Of a DNA stretch of 64,000 nt, positions 56,506 to 64,000 are shown in pieces. The stretch is from Flectonema sp. DT1601 (taxonomy: Eukaryota; Euglenozoa; Diplonemea; Diplonemida; Diplonemidae). The DNA lies in assembly GCA_964019425.1 (NCBI GenBank), contig OZ025849.1, forward strand, positions 248,001-312,000, read 5' to 3'. The translations under genes and the position numbers were made by a program. The notes beneath the pieces are model-generated. The model did no database searches, was not told where the DNA came from, and was given only the letters and a program-made list of their open reading frames with translations. The stretch's first letter is position 1; every line of letters begins with the position of its first letter.

Positions 56506-59328
56506 ATGGCGTCCGGCAGTCCCGCTTCACAGCGGCTGTTAGAAGAAATACAAAGTCTGTCTACTGTTGTCGAAGGATTACACAGCGCACTAATAAGTTT
56601 AACTGAAGGACCTAGAGGAGTAGATGCTGCGACAATAGAAGACGTCGACGAACTATTCAGTTTAGGAGTTACCCTACTAAAGCAAGACACAGACACTGAC
56701 AGGTTGCATCATTTGTTATTTAGAAACACTGAAAACAACATCGTTACACTTTTGGTAAAATACCTTGAAGCTCAACTAACAGTTGGAAAGGCTGGGACTC
56801 AGGATCAGATAATGAGTTTGAGAGTAACTGTTTTGAAGTGTCTTTCTAAAATTATTGCACTTACCTCATACGATCACCAACCTCGTCAAGGATCTCCACC
56901 TCAATGCACTGTTGCACTGTCAAGGCAGCTTAGCCAATTAGGACTGCTTCCGGTTCTTATTGGAATTGCAGCAGGAGCTTCTCACGTACCATGTGATATA
57001 AAGATATCATCTGCGGAGTGTTTGTTTGTTTATTCATTAAGAAGCCATCCTGGCAGGAGTGATCTTGTTAAGAAATGTGACATTTCACAGATGTTAAAAA
57101 TCCTAGTAGAAGAGAAGAATCCGATGGTTCGCAACTACGTTGCTGCTACTGTAAGGGAGTTGGCGACTTATCACTGTGATGAACTAGAGCAAAATGGATT
57201 ACTTCACTATGCTCCTAGTATAATAACGACTGATAGTAGTACTGATGTTAGGGTTTTAATTTTAGAATCGGTTCACGAGGTTTGTAAATCTAAATTTAAT
57301 AAACCGACGACTCCGTTTGAATCACTTGCTCCACTTGGTGAATGCATCGCTTCAACAATTGGAATCACAAACGTTGACAGTATAAGTAAGATAATAGACA
57401 CTTGTATCACTGGGGAAGCATATTTACTGAGTACCTGCAACGCTCAGACCAAACCATTGTCTCAGCTTCCTGTTAATTTCACTGTTAGATTCATCAATGC
57501 CGGTGGACCTGAAAAACTACTTTCTGTGATCACATCTGACAATGGAGAGAATGGTAAAGCTGTTGCCTTAGCAAGTAGATCCTTAAGAAATATAATTCAA
57601 ATGGCATCGTGGAAGATTGGAACAGGAAGAAGACTGCTGAGCACTTCTGTGGTCGATATATTTTCATGTTTTCGAAAGGAGCAAATTGATCAATCAAAAA
57701 ACGAACAAGAACCAGATCTACGAACCATTTCACAGGTAGAATTAGCTATAGCTGTTGCCCTAATGATGGCTCAGTCTGGAGAAGCGAGAGCTTTTTGTCA
57801 GCATGCGCTGTCAAGTCAAAAGGGGAGACAATGGCTTGTTGATACTCGTCATGAAATATTATCCCTTCTAGACACTGCTTCATCTGAGTACTTCTCAGAT
57901 ATAGAAATCAGAGATACAAACAACGGTCTTCTTCTAAATGATCTTCGTGGTATCGAATGGACTGATAACGGATGGCCAACTCAAGACTCTGTCCAACGAT
58001 CGCTAAATGGTATCCCGTCAACACCTGGTGGTATACCTCCGAGTACTCACTATGCCGCACAACATATTGAAGAGGTTAGGAGATGTCGTTTAACTCAAGT
58101 ACTGTTAAGGTATTCAATTATACTTACTTTACCTGACGGGTCAGGGATAATAAATGAACCATTTGCGACAAGTGGTCCACCTACAATGACTCCAGCCATG
58201 CCTATGCGAGGAGGAGATAGTGAAAGGATTACTGTACCTCCACCACCTGCACAATGGTCTCAAGTAGCAGCAACAACTCAAAACACTGAAGGGATTGATT
58301 TGTCTGTTATTACTCCGATTGCTGGTATTTCAAAAAGACCTCCAACAGTAACTAAACATCGTGCGACATCACGAAGTGCATCTCGTAGTCGTAGTCCTGG
58401 TCACTCTTATGGATACTCATCCTCTACGACTTCATCTCCAAATTCAACAGAACTCCCTCCACGTAAACACAAACCACTTCTCGGTTTTGTCCGTCGCGCC
58501 TCCAGCATCCCTCCCGTAGTAAATCAAACGATATATGACACATGTAAGTTTGCTGCTCATGACTCAGCATTGCGGTTCGCTATTCAATATGCGAGGCACT
58601 TCAGTAGGTATGTTGTGGTGTTGTTATTTTTTCATTAACTACTAAAACTTGAAGGAAAAAAAAAAAAAAAAAAAAAAATCTAAACCAACAGCGTCGTCGA
58701 AAGCGTTCAAATAAAGCAACCGCAGCCATCCAGATGGGACAAGTCTGGTATTGCTCCTGGTAACCCGTGGCAGTTACCTGTTAAAAGAACAACAAAGTCT
58801 CGAGTATGGACAGTCGGTGAATTAAAAGCTGGAGACTTGTTCATTTTTGAACTTCCACACGACAGGCTCTCTGTTGGTGCTGTTGAACGTCTTCTTCATG
58901 CTGCGATGAAACATCAAACAAAAGTAAAGAAATCATTTCTAACTACTCCTCAGAAGGCAAAAGGAAGACGTTGGTGTCTGTATGATCTGTTAAACTTAGT
59001 AATGCCAAACTTACAGGACTTGTTAGTGAGATTAGCGAAGATGATTATGGCAATTGGTGAACATGATGCTCATATTCCCATTTTTATGCTTCGGGAGAAA
59101 GAAATTGCTGCAGGAGAGACTGGGATTCACCCGGCTATTCTTCCTGAAGTAGTCAATCAATTAACGTTCTATCATCAAACTCATCTTCAACCTCCTGATG
59201 GAATGGCAGCTGCGGTGTCAGCGCTCTCTCAGCAGCGTCAGCGAAACCAACAGCAAGCTGATGAAGATGCGACTCACGACCCACAACAGTATTTGGACTT
59301 GTCAGATTCGTCTTCTTCCTCTTCATAA
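56506..59328 (+). CDS. Armadillo/HEAT-repeat protein
   Basis: The exons are 56506-58607 and 58692-59328; the 84 bp intron has a GTATGTT donor and CCAACAG acceptor. The protein has 912 residues. The first 400 form ARM/HEAT-like helices (NNIVTLLVKYLEAQLTVG, LRVTVLKCLSKIIAL, KISSAECLFVYSL, NPMVRNYVAATVRELATY, STDVRVLILESVHEV). A Pro/Ser linker with an SRSRSPG stretch (about 560-660) leads to a second globular region (RVWTVGELKAGDLFIFELPH, RRWCLYDLLNLVMPNLQDLL) and a Ser-rich end. It is probably an adaptor; partner unknown. The frame change at the intron is needed to reach the second region, which supports the splice. Confidence 0.78.
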
Positions 59329-59414
59329 GACTCCTCTCTGCTTGTGTTTGGGTGGGCACTCCAGTAGATTAGTAGTTTTACTTTGTAGTTAGCAATTCAT
59401 TAAATAAAGGAGGA

Positions 59415-59536
59415 GGGAGAGAGCTCTCTGCGGGCAACCGCTTAGAGTGTTTTCGAATCCCAGCAATATTTCTCAGCTAGAGGAAGCAAAAGTCGTAACA
59501 AGGTTGCTGTAGGTGAACCTGCAGCAGGATCATTAC
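59415..59536 (+). rRNA. SSU (18S-type) rRNA shard: 3' strand of h44, h45 and 3' end
   Basis: AGAGGAAGCAAAAGTCG, TAACAAGG, then GCTGTAGGTGAACCTGCAGC and AGGATCATTA is the 3' terminus of a eukaryotic 18S rRNA. The h45 stem GCTG/CAGC replaces the usual TCCG/CGGA by compensatory changes and is the form I recall from kinetoplastids, as is CAATATTTCT upstream. The piece begins near the tip of h44 and is complementary to the shard at 22.0 kb: 59485-59489 with 22089-22093, 59457-59461 with 22107-22111, 59448-59454 with 22114-22120, 59433-59439 with 22122-22128. It starts about 90 bases after the ARM gene stop, on the same strand. Confidence 0.9.
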
Positions 59537-60563
59537 CAAAGTCGAATTCTGTCAGTCGACAAGTTTTGGTTGGTTAGCTAGACTTGTTTTCTCCTGTTTT
59601 TTTTTTCCCTTTAAAAACACTCAACCTGACAGTACGTAGTTCTCGAATTACCAGATTCAACAATGTCTCCTGGCCAATAAGACAAAAAAAAAAAAAAAAT
59701 GTGATTTCTTTTTTCTAAACGTACCCTTTTCTTTGATTAACAACTACAAATATTTATTTTTTCAGTCGAGTACTTTGATATTAATATTGTTTGTTTAATG
59801 CTTAAATAAATTGTCAAAAGTTTCACACACCCCTTCAATAAAAAGAAAAAGAAAAAAAACAGATTTTTTAACACCGCCAATTAATGCTATTTTTTCTAAC
59901 TTGCCATTTATTTCAGTGAAAAAAACACTGAAGGCTTTCCTCCACACACGATAATACTTCTTTAGATATATATATATCACATATATTTTCCCTTCTCCCC
60001 TTTAGAGTGTCAAACCAGTAGTAGTTCTCAACTGTAATTGAACGACAGACGAGTGGCATTAATTTTTTTAGAACTGAAAAGTTAGATTTTTTTTTTTTTC
60101 TTCTTCTTTGTTTTCTTTTTTTTTGCAGAAACAGCACAGCGACAGACTTGCTTTGCATTGATGATACAAATATGCACACACACACACACCCCTTCAGATA
60201 CTCTATCCTGTATTCTTGACGGATGTTAAATTAACGTAATGTTAACGTGATACAAAAAAACAGTTGCATTTTACAAATTCAAAATATTAAACACCCCAGA
60301 TACTCCATGTTTCTTTTTTATTTTATTTTTTTTATAAACAAAACAGAATAAAAAGAAACAAAAAAAAAAAAAAAAAAAAAAAGGTAGCATTGTGATGACA
60401 TGCACACACACCACTGCTGTAGTAGATTATAACCCAAAGCCTCGTCCTACTGTTTTATCGGTCTCGTTGACTGTTGTATTTCAGAATCCTAAAAAAATAG
60501 GTCTCTTAGAGTAGTGTATTTTTCTAAACATGTTTTTTTTCTTTTGATCAGAATCTCAGTAGG
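59537..60563. other. Gene-free spacer after the SSU 3' end
   Basis: No protein gene or 5.8S-like sequence was recognised here, so the SSU 3' end is not followed by a normal ITS-5.8S unit. CAAAGTCGAATTC and GTCAGTCGAC close to the rRNA end may fold. The rest is A/T-rich with (TA)n and (CA)n runs near 59968 and 60174. ATCTCAG just before the next ATG is a possible acceptor. Confidence 0.55.
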
Positions 60564-62218
60564 ATGATGTCTATTACGACACTACTAGGAACTGCTGTAT
60601 CCTTAAGTACACATCCTGAATGGGCGTATCTTGGTTGGAATAAAGAAAATAATATCGAAGGAGAAGACGACAGTGAACAAGAATTAAAACCGAACTCACC
60701 AACTGATTTATCTTTTAGAAAGCAATTACCGACTGGATGTTCGACTCCCGGAATACCATTTACGGTAAAGGGAAGTAAATATAATTGTTGTTTAATCGAG
60801 CCAACGTCAGCGACAGCAACAGCAGATGCAGACGCTGCAAGACGGATACTCGGATTTAACAGTATAGCTGGAGTCGATCAATTACTTGTCAGATCAATGG
60901 GAAAGCTGTCCTCTATTGTCTGGGAGACTCCAGGTTGGTGGGAGTACGAACTCTGTATTGGCAGCTACCTCCGGCAATATCACCACGAAGAAGGAATTAT
61001 ACTCAGTGAATACATTCTCGGTGTGGGTAATAACTTACTAAGAGACAGATCTACGTGTCAGTCTACAAAAAGATATCTGGATCAACCTAAAAAAACAATT
61101 TATAATAAACTCCAAACCGCACATGCTAAAACTAAATTATCAGCGAGTGGTAAGTGGACGATGGAATCAAATCCAAAAGTTGGTGGTGGACAAGAACCAT
61201 ACTTCGTATCGTCATACTACAATGGAGATAGATGTGACGAAATGGGAGGAATAATGAGAGAGACTGAAATCAGACTTTTATGTGATCAGAATTCACCCAG
61301 CCTTACTTTTAATGTAACGGAAATTCGACCTTGCAAATACGCAGCCTCAATATACTTGGATGTAATATGTCAAACGAGAGAGTACATTCTTGTCAAAGAC
61401 TATTTGCGTGATGATGGTGAGGATTTGACTCCAAAACAACGACGAGAAAGAGCAATTATTCGAAGGAAAACAATCCTTGAGTCTCCAAACATACCATCAG
61501 TAAAACACATTCTTCAAAAGAATCTTGGCTCACCAGCTTGCATCCTATGGAGAGACAACGGCTGGTGGACTTACGAACTCTGCGTCTTTCATTGGCTACG
61601 ACAATACCACGAGAGTAACGGGGTTATAGAAGCTGAATACTTTGTAGGAAGAGGTGAACTCGCTAATTCAAAAAAAGATCCAATCATGGCCCGACCTGCT
61701 CAATATATAAATGGAAAGAGAACTATGTTTCAACAGTCTGCAATAAATACAGAACTTGAAGCCAACGGTACCTGGACAGCTGAAGAAGAAGCAGTATGTT
61801 TTTTTTTTTTTTTTAAATTTTATTGAAGACATATTATCAAACATCACCAATAATAAAAAACACACAGGGACAATATTTCTTCAAGACGAGAATGGGAAAT
61901 GGTCGTAACTGTGATCTTACTGGTCTCCCTCGAGAAGTTGAAGTAAGATTATATTGTCACCACTCCCCAACTCATAAGTTTACAGTGAACGAAGTCGCAA
62001 CTTGCAAATACGAAGCAAAATTATATTTACTATCCGTTTGCGAACTCAAGGAGTATAAGCAACTTAAAGAAGGAGACACAGATCACAAGGTAATTCCAAA
62101 AGCAAAACTCGTGTGTGCATTGGAAGCTGGATTCCAACCACCAACTGAGAATAATAAGGTTATGCAAAATCCATTTGTTTTAATGGGGTCGAACCAAAAT
62201 CCTTTTAGGGATAGCTAG
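60564..62218 (+). CDS. Erlectin/OS-9-like protein with two MRH domains
   Basis: The exons are 60564-61793 and 61868-62218; the 74 bp intron has a GTATGTT donor and CACACAG acceptor. The protein has 526 residues with two MRH (mannose-6-phosphate receptor homology) domains: about 120-275 (GWWEYELCIGSYLRQYH, GDRCDEMGG, ETEIRLLCD, PCKYAASIYLDVIC) and about 325-490 (GWWTYELCVFHWLRQYH, GRNCDLTG, EVEVRLYCHH, TCKYEAKLYLLSVC). The double Trp and paired Cys match OS-9 and erlectin (XTP3-B), lectins that read trimmed N-glycans on misfolded proteins in the ER and hand them to ERAD. Two MRH domains favour erlectin. The signal peptide is weak (ITTLLGTAVSLST). No HDEL-type end was seen. Confidence 0.85.
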
Positions 62219-62629
62219 CTAGATTTTTAACGTTTCTCTAATCGATGGTTAAAAAAAAAAAAAAAAAAAAAAGCACTATTATGAATCCATGAATTAACAT
62301 TTATTTTATAGAAAATTATGAAATAAGAAAAAAAAAAAAAAAAAAAGTTTCCTTCGTTAGGTAGCTCTCTTACAACTGCTCTGCTCTGCTCTGTTCTTTT
62401 TTTTTAAATTTTTTTTATAATTGCTTGGAGTTAATCTTCACTTTTTTCTTAGACAACGAAGAAAAATAATGGCATTTTCTGACTCTTTTATAACGGTTGT
62501 GTGGTATCGAATGGCTGATACCCCGTAAGCTTACCATGATGATGTACAAGTGTTAGGATTTCTAAAATAAATAAATAAATATTAACCCTGTTCCCTACTA
62601 TGTAGTTTTTTACAGCCATAAAGATTGCA
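62219..62629. other. Spacer, 411 bp
   Basis: No gene is seen. There are A runs near 62255 and 62330 and a short CTGCT repeat near 62379. TTTTTTACAG at 62606-62615 is a T-rich acceptor 14 bases before the next ATG. Confidence 0.5.
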
Positions 62630-64000
62630 ATGCGTAGAGTTGAATGTCGTCTTGGGTTGGGTCCATTGGCTGACCCTGTATCAAAATTTATTGACTTGAA
62701 CAACAAAGAGAAAGAGGTCGACATATCGGATGCTCCTAACTCAGAAGAGGCAGTCAACATCCGGAGAGTCGTCAGGACGGCGATGGAAAAAAAACTGTTG
62801 GAGAAGAAACTTGAGATTTTAATGAAAAAAAAAAAGGGAATCCTTACCACCGAAGAAGATGAAGCGAAACAGATGAAAAAGAGATTAAAGGTTGAGAGCA
62901 TACCTGGAATTGATTGCCCATTGCCTAACTTTGAAGTCTTTATACCTGTTTTTAGTATACCAGAAAAAACTGGTATCTCAGATTGGCAAACACGGATTAA
63001 GGTTAAATCTGTTTTTGAGAAACAAATTATCTCAATGTTTGCAGAACCATCGTTTGAAACTGTAATGAGAAATCAATTTTCAGTGCAAGCAGCTATTGTA
63101 ACGTCGTTGTGTGTCGTTGAATTAGCGTCGGGAATGTTGTCGGGATCGATTTATGAAAACATACAAATTCTAACTGAGACAGAATCTCGTCCGACTCCTA
63201 TTGATAAACTTCATTCTGAAATCGATGAATTAATTTTTCATCGAAAAAATTTAACACAACTTATCACTAATTCTATTCACGGAACCGACAAGAATTCAGG
63301 TCTTCTTGAAGATGCCAGACGTAACTTAGAACAAAATCGCTTGGAATGTCAGGCAGCTGTAGTTAACGATGGTGACTTAATCATATCTGAGATTGTAAAG
63401 TCACAAGTACTTCATACTGGATCATCGTTTTGGGGTGTTCAGGGTTGCTCTGATTTCAGTTTAGAAATGGCTGGGTCAAAATTATGTCCAAGCGATGAGT
63501 TATTTGATACGTTTAGGAAGACGTTTCTCCCAGACCACGAATACATACCTCCGTTACACGGAGCTTCTCCTGGGGATTTTGGTACCTTAAAACAAGCAAG
63601 CAAAGCTCGTGTTCCTTGCAGAAATGACTTTCATCCTGGCAGATGTAATACTATACCGTGTACTTTTATACATGAAAACGGTCATGCAGCATCAGAATAT
63701 AGTAACGGTAAAAGAATACTATCAGTAGTGGCTTGCATGCCACAGGTATTAAAGAACAGTGAACTGCTAGCCGACCTCAGTAAATTGAGAGAAAAATTCT
63801 TAGATGCATTCTTAGTTTGCAGAGATAACTTAAAAAATAGCAACGAACTTCATACCGTCTTGGAGGAAGTCCTTTACTGGGTGTACTACAAGATAGGTGG
63901 TGGAGGTGATACTTTTCTTGATAATAAAATCAATTGGGGTAGTGATACAGAAGAACTTCCTGAAGAGTTGTCTGCTGTGGAATTACAAGCGAATGATATT
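62630..64000 (+). CDS. Unrecognised protein, N-terminal part, runs off the window
   Basis: An open frame of 457 codons from ATG at 62630 continues through the right edge without a stop. It starts MRRVECRLGLGPLADPVSK and has a Lys/Glu helix region (about 60-95), then a globular, Cys- and His-bearing region (WGVQGCSDFSLEM, LPDHEYIPPLHGASPGDFG, ARVPCRNDFHPGRCNTIPC, FIHENGHAASEY) and helices (LSKLREKFLDAFLVCRDN, LHTVLEEVLYWVYYKIGGGG). The ATG follows a T-rich acceptor (TTTTTTACAG). In-frame sequence is also open back to that AG, so an upstream exon is possible. No family was recognised. Confidence 0.75.
   Translation, partial: MRRVECRLGLGPLADPVSKFIDLNNKEKEVDISDAPNSEEAVNIRRVVRTAMEKKLLEKKLEILMKKKKGILTTEEDEAKQMKKRLKVESIPGIDCPLPNFEVFIPVFSIPEKTGISDWQTRIKVKSVFEKQIISMFAEPSFETVMRNQFSVQAAIVTSLCVVELASGMLSGSIYENIQILTETESRPTPIDKLHSEIDELIFHRKNLTQLITNSIHGTDKNSGLLEDARRNLEQNRLECQAAVVNDGDLIISEIVKSQVLHTGSSFWGVQGCSDFSLEMAGSKLCPSDELFDTFRKTFLPDHEYIPPLHGASPGDFGTLKQASKARVPCRNDFHPGRCNTIPCTFIHENGHAASEYSNGKRILSVVACMPQVLKNSELLADLSKLREKFLDAFLVCRDNLKNSNELHTVLEEVLYWVYYKIGGGGDTFLDNKINWGSDTEELPEELSAVELQANDI

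Noticed and set aside
59450-59462. TTCGAATCCCA resembling a tRNA T-loop
   Set aside because: No acceptor or anticodon arms can be built around it; it lies in the h44 strand of the SSU shard.
62488-62901. Minus-strand frame of 137 codons
   Set aside because: It is antisense to the open + strand gene starting at 62630, and is Ser/Phe-rich only because of A/T runs.

Overview
Organism. The window looks like nuclear DNA of a flagellated unicellular eukaryote, most likely a euglenozoan and plausibly a diplonemid. (1) Every credible gene is on the + strand, as in a directional gene cluster. (2) Almost every start codon has an AG acceptor about 10-60 bases upstream, usually after a T-rich run, as expected for spliced-leader trans-splicing. 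(3) Few genes carry cis-introns; those that do have short ones (70-84 bp) with a GTATGT donor. (4) Small-subunit rRNA shards carry motifs I recall from kinetoplastid 18S (AGAGGAAGCAAAAGTCG, and a 3'-terminal helix with GCTG/CAGC arms). The genetic code is standard: TAA, TAG and TGA all end genes. Spacers are full of A and T homopolymers of 10-33 bases. Placement below Euglenozoa is inference.

Layout. 1-6 kb: a C-terminal fragment of an unknown gene, a WEE1-like kinase, a small hypothetical gene and a TMEM53/DUF829 hydrolase-like gene with two introns. 6.2-17.4 kb: five head-to-tail, nearly identical secreted tripeptidyl-peptidase (sedolisin, S53) genes on a 2407 bp repeat. 17.8-24 kb: an LRR protein, dephospho-CoA kinase and a mind-bomb-repeat/zinc-ribbon protein. 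25-36 kb: a CBS protein, a TOGARAM-like TOG-array protein, an unknown protein, a PNKP homologue whose phosphatase motif is destroyed, and a small gene in three tandem copies of which two are dead. 39.5-49 kb: a triple cold-shock-domain RNA-binding protein, an R3H-DExH helicase, a FAM32A homologue, an unknown gene, an LRR protein and a small membrane protein. 49.7-64 kb: a 1742-residue Ser-rich protein, a four-helix membrane protein, an ARM-repeat protein, a two-MRH-domain erlectin/OS-9-like lectin and a gene running off the right edge.

Main find. Spacers between protein genes hold pieces of cytosolic-type rRNA on the same strand as the genes. Two of them (22.0 and 59.4 kb) are the two strands of SSU helix 44 plus the 3' end. 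They do not overlap, they meet at the tip of the helix, and they remain complementary, with compensatory changes, across 37 kb. A third SSU piece (31.4 kb) covers about h24-h28, and an LSU piece near H63 lies at 55.5 kb. Genome order does not match rRNA order. Either this is a scattered, scrambled rRNA gene system, or rRNA debris cut at suggestive points; RNA data would decide. A family of structured repeats (about 0.8, 20.9, 31.0 and 32.1 kb), two of whose members flank the third SSU piece, is also unexplained.

Gene cooperation. I see no metabolic operon. The cluster would be co-transcribed and resolved by trans-splicing. Several products concern RNA (cold-shock protein, helicase, FAM32A) or microtubules and cilia (TOGARAM-like). 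The protease array is the one strongly amplified and apparently highly expressed unit.
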